Below the pieces are notes generated by a model. It was not told the origin of the DNA, did no database searches, and saw only the letters and a program-made list of their open reading frames with translations. Source: Roseateles toxinivorans (GTDB lineage Bacteria; Pseudomonadota; Gammaproteobacteria; Burkholderiales; Burkholderiaceae_C). From it: a stretch of 64,000 bases of DNA. Both the position numbers and the translations under genes were made by a program. The stretch lies in contig CAMDHE010000004.1 in assembly GCA_945898095.1 (NCBI GenBank), forward strand, positions 1 to 64,000. Direction: 5' to 3'. Of the stretch, positions 52,369 to 61,760 are shown one piece after another. Each line of letters opens with the position of its first letter. The first letter of the stretch is position 1.

Positions 52369-53862
52369 TCAGGCGGCCGTGGTCTGGCGCACCGCATGCG
52401 CCCAATCGTCCATCAGGGCCTGCGCCCGCGCGCGCGGCAGCGCGGGCAGGAAGCGCCGTTCCACCTGCCATTGCGCCGACAACTCGCTCAGGTCCTTGTA
52501 GACCCCGATGGTCAGGCCAGCCAGGTAAGCCACACCCAGAGCCGTGGTCTCGGTCACCTGGGGGCGCACCACCGGGATACCCAGCAGGTCGGCCTGGAAC
52601 TGCATCAGCAGGTCATTGACGCAGGCGCCGCCATCCACCCGCAACTCGGCCACCGGTGAACCGCCGGCCGCCACCGCGTCACGGCTCATCGCCAGCAGCA
52701 GCGCAGCGCTCTGAAAGGCAATGCTCTCCAGCGCCGCACGGGCGATATGGCCCATCGTCGTACCACGGGTCAGCCCGGTCAGCGTCCCGCGGGCGTTGGC
52801 GTTCCAGTAGGGCGCGCCCAAGCCGGTAAAGGCCGGCACGAACATCACGCCGCCGGCATCGGGCACGCTCTCGGCCAGCGACTGCACCTCGCTGCTGGCC
52901 TTGATCGCGTTGAGGCCGTCGCGCATCCACTGCACCACCGCGCCGCCGATGAACACGCTGCCCTCCAGCGCGTACTGCGGCTTCTGGTCGACCTGGGCTG
53001 CGCTGGTGGTGATCAGCCCGTTCTCGCTGACTCGAAACTTGTCACCGGTGTGCATGAGCATGAAGCAGCCGGTGCCATAAGTGTTCTTCGCCAGCCCAGG
53101 CGTGAAGCAGGCCTGACCGAACAGCGCGCTTTGCTGATCGCCGGCGATGCCGGCCACAGGGATCGAAGCCCCCAGCAAGGCAGCATCGGTGTCGCCGAAC
53201 CAATGGCTGCTGGGGTACACCTTCGGCAGCAGGCTGTCGGGCACGCGCAGCAGCTTCAGCAACTCAGGGTCCCACAGGTTGTGGCGGATGTCGAACAGCA
53301 TCGTCCGGGCGGCGTTGCTGACATCGGTGGCGTGCACCCGACCGCCAGTCAGCTTCCAAAGCAGCCAGCTGTCCACAGTGCCGAAGGCCAGTTCGCCCTG
53401 TGCAGCGGCGCTATGGGCTCCGCTGACATGGTCGAGGATCCAGCGGATCTTGGTGGCCGAGAAATACGCGTCCACTACCAGCCCGGTGCTGCGGTGAATG
53501 GCCTCGGCATGGCCCTGATCGCGCAGCTGCGCGCACAGCGGCTCGCCGCGCCGGTCTTGCCAGACGATGGCGTTGTGGATCGGGCGACCGGTGCGGCGGT
53601 CCCAGACCACCGTGGTTTCGCGCTGGTTGGTGATGCCTATGGCCTTGACCTGGGCGCCCGTGATGCCGGCCTTGGCCAGCGCTTCCTGCGCGGTGGCAAG
53701 CTGGCTCTGCCAGATCTCCTCCGGGTCATGCTCCACCCAGCCAGGCTGCGGAAAGATCTGGCCGAACTCGCGCTGCGCCATCGCCACGATCCGGCCGGCT
53801 GGGTCGAAGACGATGCTGCGTGAACTGCTGGTGCCCTGGTCAAGGGCCAGTAGATAGCTCAT
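52369..53862 (-). CDS. glpK: Glycerol kinase
   Basis: A 497-residue FGGY kinase phosphorylating glycerol to glycerol-3-phosphate. [15 protein letters not shown] starts the ATP-binding fold; [20 protein letters not shown]-type, [16 protein letters not shown] and [19 protein letters not shown] are the family landmarks, and the length is normal. AGGAG precedes the ATG at 53862, which overlaps the glpR stop by 4 bases. No glycerol facilitator gene is present here. Confidence 0.94.
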   Translation of the reverse strand: MSYLLALDQGTSSSRSIVFDPAGRIVAMAQREFGQIFPQPGWVEHDPEEIWQSQLATAQEALAKAGITGAQVKAIGITNQRETTVVWDRRTGRPIHNAIVWQDRRGEPLCAQLRDQGHAEAIHRSTGLVVDAYFSATKIRWILDHVSGAHSAAAQGELAFGTVDSWLLWKLTGGRVHATDVSNAARTMLFDIRHNLWDPELLKLLRVPDSLLPKVYPSSHWFGDTDAALLGASIPVAGIAGDQQSALFGQACFTPGLAKNTYGTGCFMLMHTGDKFRVSENGLITTSAAQVDQKPQYALEGSVFIGGAVVQWMRDGLNAIKASSEVQSLAESVPDAGGVMFVPAFTGLGAPYWNANARGTLTGLTRGTTMGHIARAALESIAFQSAALLLAMSRDAVAAGGSPVAELRVDGGACVNDLLMQFQADLLGIPVVRPQVTETTALGVAYLAGLTIGVYKDLSELSAQWQVERRFLPALPRARAQALMDDWAHAVRQTTAA

Positions 53863-54665
53863 ATTGTCTTGTCTCCTGAGTCCTGGGACGCAGCATCGGC
53901 GGCAATGCAGCGCACATCAGCCTCGGCCAGCAGCTTGTCGAACGCGGGCGGTGGCGCGCGGTCGGTGAACAGTTTGTCCACCTGGTCGAGCCGGCCCACC
54001 TCCACCATCGCTGGGCGGTTGAACTTGCTGTGGTCGGCGGCCAGCCAGACCTGCCGGCTGGCGCGGATGATGGCCTGCGCCACCTTCACTTCGCGGTAGT
54101 CGAAATCGCGCAGCGTGCCATCGGCCTCGATGCTCGAGATGCCGATCACGCCGATGTCGACACGGAACTGGGCGATGAACTCCACCGTCGCCTCGCCAAT
54201 GATGCCGCGATCGCGCCCGCGCACCAGACCGCCGGCCACGATCACCTCACAGTCGGGGTTGTCGCTGAGGATGGTCGCCACGTTCAGGTTGTTGGTGATC
54301 ACGCGCAGGCCGCGGTGGGTCAGCAACTCGCGGGCAATGGCCTCGGTGGTGGTGCCGATGTTGAGAATCAAGCTGCAGCCCTCGGGCACCTGCGCTGCCA
54401 CCACGCGGGCGATGGCGCGCTTGGCATCTTCGTTGAGCTGCTGGCGCTGACGATAGGCGATGTTCTCGGTGGTGCTGGTCGGCAGCCGCACGCCGCCATG
54501 GAAGCGCGCCAGCATTCCGGCATCGGACAAGAGCTTCACATCGCGCCGCACCGTCTGCAGCGTGACGCCGAAACGCTCGGCCAAAGCCTCGACCTTCACA
54601 TTGCCGAGTTCACGCACGGTGTCGAGCACACCGGCCTGGCGAGGGTTGGGGATCAAGGCGCTCAC
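53859..54665 (-). CDS. glpR: DeoR-family regulator of glycerol metabolism (GlpR-like)
   Basis: A 268-residue DeoR-type repressor. The N-terminal HTH is [28 protein letters not shown], followed by [10 protein letters not shown] and the sugar-phosphate-binding domain ([29 protein letters not shown]). The start is GTG at 54665; the ATG just upstream is out of frame. It lies in front of glpK and divergent from glpD, so it probably represses both in the absence of glycerol-3-phosphate. Confidence 0.88.
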   Translation of the reverse strand: MSALIPNPRQAGVLDTVRELGNVKVEALAERFGVTLQTVRRDVKLLSDAGMLARFHGGVRLPTSTTENIAYRQRQQLNEDAKRAIARVVAAQVPEGCSLILNIGTTTEAIARELLTHRGLRVITNNLNVATILSDNPDCEVIVAGGLVRGRDRGIIGEATVEFIAQFRVDIGVIGISSIEADGTLRDFDYREVKVAQAIIRASRQVWLAADHSKFNRPAMVEVGRLDQVDKLFTDRAPPPAFDKLLAEADVRCIAADAASQDSGDKTI

Positions 54666-54761
54666 GACATCAGATTCCAGAGGTTGACGCCGCCATATTA
54701 AGCGACGGACCGACAGCGGTCCAGGATCTGCCGGCTTGCGATATGGCTAGACTTCGGCTAC

Positions 54762-54820
54762 AAACGAACATAATAGAAAATAAACGAATTAAAAAACTTA
54801 TTTTATGACGATTAAACGAA
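54762..54820. promoter_or_regulatory. AAACGAA repeats between glpR and glpD (GlpR site candidates)
   Basis: Three AAACGAA copies at 54762, 54782 and 54814 lie in a very AT-rich island. The first reads ACGAACATAA, which matches the ACGAACATW half of the enterobacterial GlpR operator. They sit 50-105 bases before glpD and could serve both divergent promoters. Binding is inferred. Confidence 0.45.
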
Positions 54821-54866
54821 TCGGTGCTGCCCAGGCGGATGCCAACCCAGGATCGAGGAGATCCGC

Positions 54867-56453
54867 TTGAACGGCCCATTGGAGCGGTTTGCTGCGGCTG
54901 TCCCGTTGTCGACTGGCTTGATATACGACGCCCTGGTGGTCGGTGGCGGCATCAACGGTGCCGGCATCGCCCGCGACTTGGCCGGGCGAGGCCTGAAAGT
55001 GCTGCTGTGCGAACAGGATGATCTGGCCCGCCACACCTCGTCCGCGTCGACAAAGCTGATTCATGGCGGCCTGCGCTACCTCGAACATCGGCAATTCAGC
55101 CTCGTGCGCAAGGCGCTGGCCGAGCGCGAACTGCTGCTCAGGCTTGCGCCCCACATCATGCGGCCGCTGCGCTTCGTGATGCCGCACGACACGTCGATGC
55201 GGCCGGCCTGGATGGTGCGGATCGGGCTGTTTTTGTATGACCATCTGGCCCGGCGGGACTGGCTGCCGGCCAGCCTCAGCGTCGACCTTCGCCGCCACCC
55301 CGCCGGCGCGCCGCTGAAGCCGCAATACAAGCGCGGTTTCGAATACAGCGATGGCTGGGTCGACGACGCGCGGCTGGTGGTGCTGAACGCGATCGACGCC
55401 GCCGAGCGCGGCGCCACCATCCTGACCCGCACCCGTTGCGAGCATGTCGCACGCAGCCACCTAGGCTGGCGCGCCACCCTGCAGCCTGAGGGAGGTCCCG
55501 CCGTCGAGGTGCAGGCGCGCGCGCTGGTCAACGCCGCCGGCCCCTGGACCGGCGAGTTCCTGCGCGACCGCGCTCAACTGACCAGCGCACGCTCGATGCG
55601 TTTGGTCAAGGGCAGCCATATCGTGGTGCGCAAGCTTTTCGAACATGACTATGCTTATATCTTCCAGAACCCGGACCAGCGCATCATCTTCGCCATCCCC
55701 TATGAGGGCGATTTCACACTGATCGGCACCACCGACATCGAGGTCGGCGGCGCACCCGCTGCGGCCCGTATCGATGCCGCCGAGATCAGCTACCTGTGCG
55801 AGCAGGCCAGCCAATATTTCGCCCAACCGGTGCGGCCGGCCGATGTAGTCTGGAGCTACTCGGGCTTGCGTCCGTTGCTGGACGACGAGTCGGGCGACGC
55901 ATCGGCAGTCAGCCGCGACTACCTGCTGGAATTCGATGCCGACACAGGCTCGCCGCTGTTGAGCGTGTGGGGCGGCAAGATCACCACCTTCCGCAAGCTG
56001 GCCGAAGAGGCAGTCGACCAGTTGCTGCAGCGCCTGGGTGAAAGCCGGCCGGCCTGGACCGCATCGGCCTTGCTGCCCGGCGGCGATCTATCGGCCTGGA
56101 TCGGCCCGCCGCAACAGCCCGATGTCGATATGACGCGGTTCATCGCCGCGCTGGCAGTGAAGCATCGAGGGTTGCCGGCGTCCACGCTCGAACGCTGGGC
56201 CCGCTGTTACGGTAGCCGGGTCGATCGGCTGCTGGGACAGGGCAGCTCGGCCGATGCGCTGGGTGCCGAAGTGGCGCCGGGCTTGTACGAAGCCGAACTG
56301 CACCACCTGCAACGCAAGGAATGGGCGCGCAACGCTGACGACGTGCTGTGGCGCCGTACCAAGCTGGGTCTGCACTACAGTCCGGCGCAACGCGAGCAAG
56401 TAGCGCGCTGGTGGGCGGCGCAAAGGCATCAGGTCGAAAATCCGAATTCCTAG
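54867..56453 (+). CDS. glpD: Aerobic glycerol-3-phosphate dehydrogenase
   Basis: A 528-residue FAD enzyme oxidising glycerol-3-phosphate at the membrane and feeding quinone. The FAD fold is VVGGGINGAGIARDLAGRG; SSASTKLIHGGLRYLEH, GLFLYDHLARRDWLP and VWGGKITTFRKLAE are typical. The start is TTG at 54867, supported by GAGGAG 7 bases upstream. It is divergent from glpR-glpK. Confidence 0.93.
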   Translation: MNGPLERFAAAVPLSTGLIYDALVVGGGINGAGIARDLAGRGLKVLLCEQDDLARHTSSASTKLIHGGLRYLEHRQFSLVRKALAERELLLRLAPHIMRPLRFVMPHDTSMRPAWMVRIGLFLYDHLARRDWLPASLSVDLRRHPAGAPLKPQYKRGFEYSDGWVDDARLVVLNAIDAAERGATILTRTRCEHVARSHLGWRATLQPEGGPAVEVQARALVNAAGPWTGEFLRDRAQLTSARSMRLVKGSHIVVRKLFEHDYAYIFQNPDQRIIFAIPYEGDFTLIGTTDIEVGGAPAAARIDAAEISYLCEQASQYFAQPVRPADVVWSYSGLRPLLDDESGDASAVSRDYLLEFDADTGSPLLSVWGGKITTFRKLAEEAVDQLLQRLGESRPAWTASALLPGGDLSAWIGPPQQPDVDMTRFIAALAVKHRGLPASTLERWARCYGSRVDRLLGQGSSADALGAEVAPGLYEAELHHLQRKEWARNADDVLWRRTKLGLHYSPAQREQVARWWAAQRHQVENPNS

Positions 56454-56486
56454 CAACCGCTGTGCTGCGGCACTGCTGGTCAGCGG

Positions 56487-56833
56487 AAGAGCTGTTCTAC
56501 AAGCTTGCTCATGCTCAGCCCCGACTCTGTGCCAGCGATTTGAGCCGCGACACTGTGTCGTCGGGCAGCCTTATGGTCAAGGTGCTCATTTCCATTCTTC
56601 CAGACATTGCACGGGTGTCAGCCCCGGCAGATTTTCCTAAGCACAACTCGCCGCCGCGAATATCCTGTCACTTGGGAGTGAGAATAGCCTAGGCCTCGCC
56701 AGCCAACGACAGCTAGTTCCAATGGATGTCCGCCTAGTCAGGCAAGTTGGGGCGCCAAGCGCAATAGACCCTCACCCAGCACCCTTGTCGCGCCAGCGCA
56801 GCAACAGGTCAGGGTCGGCCAAGCAAGTCAAAC
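56487..56833 (-). pseudogene. Decayed second copy of the RHH/PIN toxin-antitoxin module
   Basis: The sequence matches 51679-52055 (the intact module), in the same orientation, at roughly 80 percent by eye. It keeps the antitoxin start (STLTIRLPDDTV..LKSLAQSRG) and parts of the toxin 3' half, but frames are broken by indels and the toxin N-terminus is missing. The two copies flank glpK-glpR-glpD as direct repeats about 4.8 kb apart. Confidence 0.75.
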
Positions 56834-56845
56834 CGACCCGGTCTT

Positions 56846-57418
56846 TTACTGGCTCGGCCACACCTCGGGCTGCACATTGAAGCGGGGGTACCAGTCGGAA
56901 GGCAGGGCGCCGGCCCAGACCCGGTTGTGATGCGGCAGCAGGCGTTTTTTCCCGAAAGTCTTGCGGGCATCGGCCAGCGAAAGCAGGCTATGTGCGGTCC
57001 AGTCGGTCCCTGGCGGGCTGGCAGCAGCACCCAGGGTGACGGTCAGCGCCGCCGGGTCGGCCGGAGATGTGAACTCCGCTTCGACCGCGCCTCGCAGGGT
57101 TTCGGCGGTGTCAACTGCCGCGCCCAGATCGGAAGTCGGCAGCAGCATGACGAATTCATCACCACCCAGATGGGCCAGGCTGGCACCCACTGGCAGATGG
57201 GCGTTCAACAACTTGGCTGTTCGCATCAGCGCAGCCTGGGCTTGCGCCTGACCTTGCTCATCCAGGTAGGCCTTGAAATGATCAAGATCCAGGGTCAAAA
57301 CCGCCATCGACTGTCCAGCGGCGCGCGCACCAGCCGCCGACTTCTCCATCAATGCCTGCAAGGCCTGTCGATCCAGCAAGCCGTTCAATTCCAGTTTGTC
57401 GGCAATCAAATTTGACAT
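56846..57418 (-). CDS. Stand-alone GGDEF domain protein
   Basis: A 190-residue diguanylate cyclase domain with no sensor or membrane part. LTLDLDHFKAYLDEQG carries the Mg-binding aspartate and SLAHLGGDEFVMLLP the intact GGDEF signature, so synthesis of c-di-GMP is possible. The RxxD inhibitory site is absent (P and A at those positions). The C-terminal 25 residues (WAGALPSDWYPRFNVQP) are not family-like. It follows the decayed toxin-antitoxin copy. Confidence 0.75.
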   Translation of the reverse strand: MSNLIADKLELNGLLDRQALQALMEKSAAGARAAGQSMAVLTLDLDHFKAYLDEQGQAQAQAALMRTAKLLNAHLPVGASLAHLGGDEFVMLLPTSDLGAAVDTAETLRGAVEAEFTSPADPAALTVTLGAAASPPGTDWTAHSLLSLADARKTFGKKRLLPHHNRVWAGALPSDWYPRFNVQPEVWPSQ

Positions 57419-57732
57419 TCAGCACTCCATTCATGGACAGGCCCCCATCTTATGCACGCCAGGAGGCTTTGCCACACTCCAAATCCCGTAGTTTTTGAGC
57501 CAAGGCCAGTATGGAGCTGGAGTTGAGCAAGGAAAGTCCAGGGTCAAATAGGCTTGGGCTCGATAGAACTCGAAGTCGGTGCGCCGATGCGCGCCGGCTG
57601 ATCGAGCCTGATCGGGTCGCTGGCCATCATTGCAACCGAGCCCTGAGGGTGAACCGCGCAATCGCTGGAATCGTCAGCCGAATGGCCCGCTGCAGCCGAC
57701 GCGGATGACCAAGTTGCAACTCGCGGGATCCC
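57419..57732. other. Spacer upstream of the GGDEF gene
   Basis: About 310 bases between the GGDEF gene and the class II aldolase-like gene, both leftward. A leftward frame of 76 codons (57431-57661) is open, but it has no ribosome-binding site or recognised family. No terminator was identified. Confidence 0.35.
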
Positions 57733-58479
57733 CTAACGCTGCGAATCGCTCCACGGGTCGAGCGCCGCGTAATGGCCCCAGACATGCGAAAAGTACTCCT
57801 CGTAGCGGTGACCGGTCAGTACGCTCGCCACCTCGGAGTTGGTGAGGGGGTCCACCTTGCCGATCTGTGCGGCGTTCCAGTGCAGTTTTGCCGTCTCTTC
57901 CAATGCGAACAAGGTGATGCAAACGTTCTCGATCGTGTCTGAAGTGACCACCACACCGTGGTTCTTCAACACGACAGCACAGCCATCGCCGATCTTTTCA
58001 GCCACCTTGCGACCGCGCTCCGGCGTGTCGATCTGCTTGTCGAAATCCAGGATGGGCACCCTGGGCGCGAAGATCGCGCCGCGATTGCCAACCGGCAGGA
58101 TGTTCACGCCGGCGATACCGAAGGCAGTGGCCATGGGGCAATGTGCGTGCGCAACGGCCTGCACGTCGGGCCGGACCTTGTAAATCTCGGTATGCGCGTA
58201 CCGTTCATCCACTGGCTCGACCATGCCTTCGATGAACCCTCCCTCAATGTCCACGGTCACGATGTCATCGACATCGGTATTGGCCAGGTTACGCCCGGTT
58301 GAGTGAATATGCGCGAGGATCAGCACCTTGTCGGTACCCGGGATGCGACAACTCACATGCCCCTTGGTCAGCGGCCACAAGCCCCCAGCGGTGATGATGC
58401 GATGGACCTTGGCCAGCCTCTTCTTCAGTGCGACGACCTCGGTCTCATGCGTAACCTTGCCCCCATTGGCTTCGTTCAT
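57733..58479 (-). CDS. Class II aldolase/adducin-family protein
   Basis: A 248-residue zinc enzyme of the class II aldolase fold. The metal histidines are in AVAHAHCPMATAFG and KNHGVVVTSD, and STGRNL-type and GHVSCRIPG segments are typical. The family includes fuculose aldolases and decarboxylases of dihydroxyphthalate type. It overlaps the Bug receptor gene upstream by 4 bases and belongs to the cluster with a Rieske oxygenase, so an aromatic decarboxylase is plausible. That assignment is inference. Confidence 0.8.
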   Translation of the reverse strand: MNEANGGKVTHETEVVALKKRLAKVHRIITAGGLWPLTKGHVSCRIPGTDKVLILAHIHSTGRNLANTDVDDIVTVDIEGGFIEGMVEPVDERYAHTEIYKVRPDVQAVAHAHCPMATAFGIAGVNILPVGNRGAIFAPRVPILDFDKQIDTPERGRKVAEKIGDGCAVVLKNHGVVVTSDTIENVCITLFALEETAKLHWNAAQIGKVDPLTNSEVASVLTGHRYEEYFSHVWGHYAALDPWSDSQR

Positions 58480-59462
58480 TGGGACCCTTTCGCTGCGTTG
58501 ATACCCAACCTGTCGATGATCCGCTTGAAGATCACGTCCTGGTCCTTGTAGAAACTTTCAAATTCGCTCTGGTTCATGTAGCGCACAGCCAGCAACTGCT
58601 CACTCATCTTGTCGATGAATTCCTTCTTGCGCGAAATGCTTTCCATCGTCTTGTCCAATCGATTGACAACAGCCGCCGGCGTGCCCTTGGGCGCGAACAC
58701 ACCATGCCATGAGGAAATCACGAGGTCTACGCCGCGCTCGCGCATGGTCGGGATGTCCGGGTAGAGCTCATTGCGCCGGTCTGCTGCGATAGCCAGGATC
58801 TGCGCTTTCTTCGATTCTTGCGATGCTTTCATCGCAGCGACGATGTCGAAGTCCAGGTCAATATGCCCCCCGCTCAGCGCCAACGCGCGTTCAGAGCCGC
58901 CCTTGAAGGGAATGAACGTGGCAGTGGCGCCTACAGCGTCGAAAAAGGAGGCTGCAAACACATGCGCAGAACTACCCGGGTTGATTCCGACATTGATCGA
59001 GCCCGGCTTGGCCTTGCTGGCTGCCACGATGTCAGCCACCGACTTGTAGGGGCTCGCGGCCGAGACTGCGACCGCCGCTGGGTCGTAATTGATGAGGCAG
59101 ACGAGTTCGTAGTCCTTCGCGTTGGTCGGAATCTGAGCCGTGTATTGCGTCGTCAGGAAACCTGTCGAAAAGAAACCCAGCGTGTAGCCATCGGCTGGCG
59201 CTTTCGCGACGTCTTTCGCGCCGATCACACCGCCCGCGCCCGGTTTGTTCACGACGATGACGGACTGCCCTAACTGCTGCCTCAGGAACTCGGCGACGAT
59301 GCGAGCCGTGAGGTCGGTGCGCCCGCCGGCCGGGAACGGGACCACCAGCGTAATGGGCTTGTCGGGATAGGCGGCGCTGGCGAATCCCGACGGCAGCAGA
59401 CAAGCAGCCAGAAGCGCTGGCCAGAAGCGGCGTGCAATGGTGGTCAAGAACTGAGATGTCAT
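58476..59462 (-). CDS. Bug/TctC-type solute receptor
   Basis: A 328-residue periplasmic receptor with a signal peptide ending near SGFASA, then YPDKPITLVVPFPAGGRTD, SVIVVNKPGAGGVIGAKDVAKA and YTLGFFSTGFLTTQY. It is coupled to the class II aldolase gene and lies 18 bases after a second Bug gene. Bug proteins such as TphC bind aromatic dicarboxylates; a phthalate-like ligand fits the context. Confidence 0.85.
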   Translation of the reverse strand: MTSQFLTTIARRFWPALLAACLLPSGFASAAYPDKPITLVVPFPAGGRTDLTARIVAEFLRQQLGQSVIVVNKPGAGGVIGAKDVAKAPADGYTLGFFSTGFLTTQYTAQIPTNAKDYELVCLINYDPAAVAVSAASPYKSVADIVAASKAKPGSINVGINPGSSAHVFAASFFDAVGATATFIPFKGGSERALALSGGHIDLDFDIVAAMKASQESKKAQILAIAADRRNELYPDIPTMRERGVDLVISSWHGVFAPKGTPAAVVNRLDKTMESISRKKEFIDKMSEQLLAVRYMNQSEFESFYKDQDVIFKRIIDRLGINAAKGSQ

Positions 59463-59480
59463 GGTAGTCCCACTTTCGAT

Positions 59481-60446
59481 TCAAGAGCGAGCGGGAACGC
59501 GCAATCCGGCGTCCTCGATGACCTTGCGGTAGATCGCGTCCTGCTGCACCAGGAAAGCCTCGGTTTCCTTGATGTTCAAGTTCGCGTAGCCGAGATTGGC
59601 AGCTTCCATTTGCTTGATCAGTTCGGCATCGCGCATCGCCTTGTTTGCGACTTCGTCCAGCATATTGAGCACCTCAGGTGGCGTGCGTCGCGGTGCGAAC
59701 AACATGTGAAACGAGCCAATCACGAGATCCACACCGTTATCACGGAACGTAGGAATCCCTGCGTAGGCGGAGGATCGCTGCTCAGCGGCGACGCCCAGCA
59801 CCCGCACCCTGTTGCCGGCTACCAGCGCCTTGTACGAAGCCGGCACCGCGACATGCACGTCGATATGGCCGCCGGCAAGCGCGAGCGCACCGTCAGCGTC
59901 ACCTTTGAACGGAACGGGCAGCACCTTGATTTGAGCGCTGCCGGCGAAAGCCGCGGCGAAGATTTCCGCCGAAGCTCCAGCAATCATCCCGACCCGCAAT
60001 TTGCCCGGGTTCTTGCTGCCGTAGTCAACCAGTTCACGCAATGTTCCCCATGGTGCATCTGCCTTGACCGCCAGCGCCATCGGATCAATATTGACGGTAC
60101 GGATCGCGACGAACTCCTTCAGGCTTGCCGCCGTCGCAAGCGTGTACTGCGCCGTGACGACCGCAGTGGAGAACACCCCAAGGGTATAGCCGTCCGGCGC
60201 AGCGCCAGCCAATTCCTTGGTGCCGATCGCGCCACCCGCACCGGGCTTGTTCATGACGACGACCGACTGCCCTAGATGCTTGGCGATGTATTGCGAGAGC
60301 AGACGCCCCATCAGGTCGGTGCGCCCCCCCGGCGGGAACGGCACGATCACCGCCAGCGGTTTCTCAGGATAGGCCGCATGGGCCAACCCCGGTAACAGGC
60401 CGGATACCAAGCCTGACGCGATCAACTGACGGCGGTTGAGGACCAT
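59481..60446 (-). CDS. Bug/TctC-type solute receptor, Tat-like signal
   Basis: A 321-residue receptor close in sequence to the adjacent Bug protein (YPEKPLAVIVPFPPGGRTDLMGRLL, SVVVMNKPGAGGAIGTKELA). It starts VLNRRQLIASGLVSGLLPGLAHA, with a twin-arginine pair. The ATG at 60446 has AAGGAG 8 bases upstream. Two related receptors in tandem suggest either two ligands or a recent duplication. Confidence 0.85.
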   Translation of the reverse strand: MVLNRRQLIASGLVSGLLPGLAHAAYPEKPLAVIVPFPPGGRTDLMGRLLSQYIAKHLGQSVVVMNKPGAGGAIGTKELAGAAPDGYTLGVFSTAVVTAQYTLATAASLKEFVAIRTVNIDPMALAVKADAPWGTLRELVDYGSKNPGKLRVGMIAGASAEIFAAAFAGSAQIKVLPVPFKGDADGALALAGGHIDVHVAVPASYKALVAGNRVRVLGVAAEQRSSAYAGIPTFRDNGVDLVIGSFHMLFAPRRTPPEVLNMLDEVANKAMRDAELIKQMEAANLGYANLNIKETEAFLVQQDAIYRKVIEDAGLRVPARS

Positions 60447-60619
60447 GCATTTCTCCTTTCTACAGCGGAGCGAAAAATGAAACCCAGAATAGATTCGATC
60501 CCGATCGCTGCCTAGTCGGGCGCATTCATAATTGCAATGACATGCGTGCATGCCCGGTCCGATGACAGGGCGGTCGCTCACTGCTATCGTGGCTGCAACT
60601 TTTCTTACCAATCCACAAC

Positions 60620-61249
60620 ATGATTGACCTTTACACTTGGTCCACTCCCAATGGCCGCAAAGTCTCCATCGCCCTTGAGGAATTGGGGCTTGCGTACAAA
60701 GTTCACCCGATCGACATCGGCAAAGACCAGCAGTTCACGCCTGAATTCCTGGGCATCAGCCCCAACAACAAGATCCCGGCGATCATTGACCGCGAGAACG
60801 GTATCGCGCTGATGGAGTCCGGAGCAATCCTCACTTACCTGGCAGACAAGACCGGCAGGCTTCTTCCGAGCTCGGGTGAGCCGCGGTATCGGGTGCTGGA
60901 ATGGCTGACATGGCAGGTCGGCGGACTCGGTGCCACTCTTGGGCAGTTGCACTTTTACTGGAAGTTCAACAAGGGCAAGGCGCCGTTGGCGGAGGAGCGC
61001 CTCATGAAGGAAGCGCACCGCTTGTACGGCGTTCTCGACAAGCGTCTTGATGGCCGCGAATTCATCGTCGACGACTATTCAATCGCCGATATAGCCGCAT
61101 GGCCCTGGATTTCCCGCTTCGAATGGCATTCAGTCGACCTCAGGGAATATCCGAACGTGATGCGCTGGTACCTCAGCATCGCAGCCAGGCCTGCGACCCA
61201 GAAGGGTTATGCCATACCTCAGGACGTCGGGCCGATTCCCTTGCCCTGA
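60620..61249 (+). CDS. Glutathione S-transferase (Nu-class-like)
   Basis: A 209-residue GST. The N-terminal thioredoxin fold has YTWSTPNGRKVSIALEE and NNKIPAIID followed by LMESGAILTYLADK for glutathione binding; the C-terminal helical domain has DYSIADIAAWPWI. The TWSTPNG start resembles YfcG/YghU-type enzymes with disulfide reductase activity. It is divergent from the Bug pair. A maleylpyruvate-type isomerase is less likely. Confidence 0.88.
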   Translation: MIDLYTWSTPNGRKVSIALEELGLAYKVHPIDIGKDQQFTPEFLGISPNNKIPAIIDRENGIALMESGAILTYLADKTGRLLPSSGEPRYRVLEWLTWQVGGLGATLGQLHFYWKFNKGKAPLAEERLMKEAHRLYGVLDKRLDGREFIVDDYSIADIAAWPWISRFEWHSVDLREYPNVMRWYLSIAARPATQKGYAIPQDVGPIPLP

Positions 61250-61283
61250 GTCGTCGAAGCGCCGGCGCTGTCTACAAGGCCCG

Positions 61284-61760
61284 TCAGATAGCCAACTTGC
61301 GCCGCAAGACCACCGGCTTGCCGCCATGCCGCTGCTTGCACATCCAATGCGCAAGGGCGGAATCAAGATGAGTGGCATGACCCGGAAACCAGTCCTGGAG
61401 GGCCAAGGCCAGTGACCGGGCCGTGACGTTCGCCTGCGCGTCCGAGGCCGGATCTGCTGTGGCGAGCAGAGCTTGCACCTCATAGACCGATCGCATGACG
61501 GCGGCATGCTCGTCAATATGGCATTCACGCGGGGGAAATGCGGACTCCTGCATCCACCTATCCTCAAGTGCGAAATGCTGCTCCAGGTGGCTGGCGACCT
61601 CCTGGAGGCTGGAGCGGAGTTCTGTTTGTGGCGCGGTGAGCATCCCGTTCACAAGCTTCACGAACTCTTCATGGATCTGATCCATGGGGTCGAAACCGAG
61701 CAGGAACTCGTCACTCCACGTGACTGCGCCCTGCGCCGGAAATGCTTCAGGTGAATTCAT
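61284..61760 (-). CDS. Bacteriohemerythrin
   Basis: A 158-residue O2-binding diiron protein. The ligands are visible in order: H in DQIHEEFVKLVN (with E), H in LEQHFALEDRWM (with E), HIDEHAA (two histidines spaced by three) and HATHLDSALAHW (H and D). It starts immediately after the stop of the Gfo/Idh/MocA gene, in the same direction, and so belongs to the Rieske oxygenase operon. Confidence 0.88.
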   Translation of the reverse strand: MNSPEAFPAQGAVTWSDEFLLGFDPMDQIHEEFVKLVNGMLTAPQTELRSSLQEVASHLEQHFALEDRWMQESAFPPRECHIDEHAAVMRSVYEVQALLATADPASDAQANVTARSLALALQDWFPGHATHLDSALAHWMCKQRHGGKPVVLRRKLAI

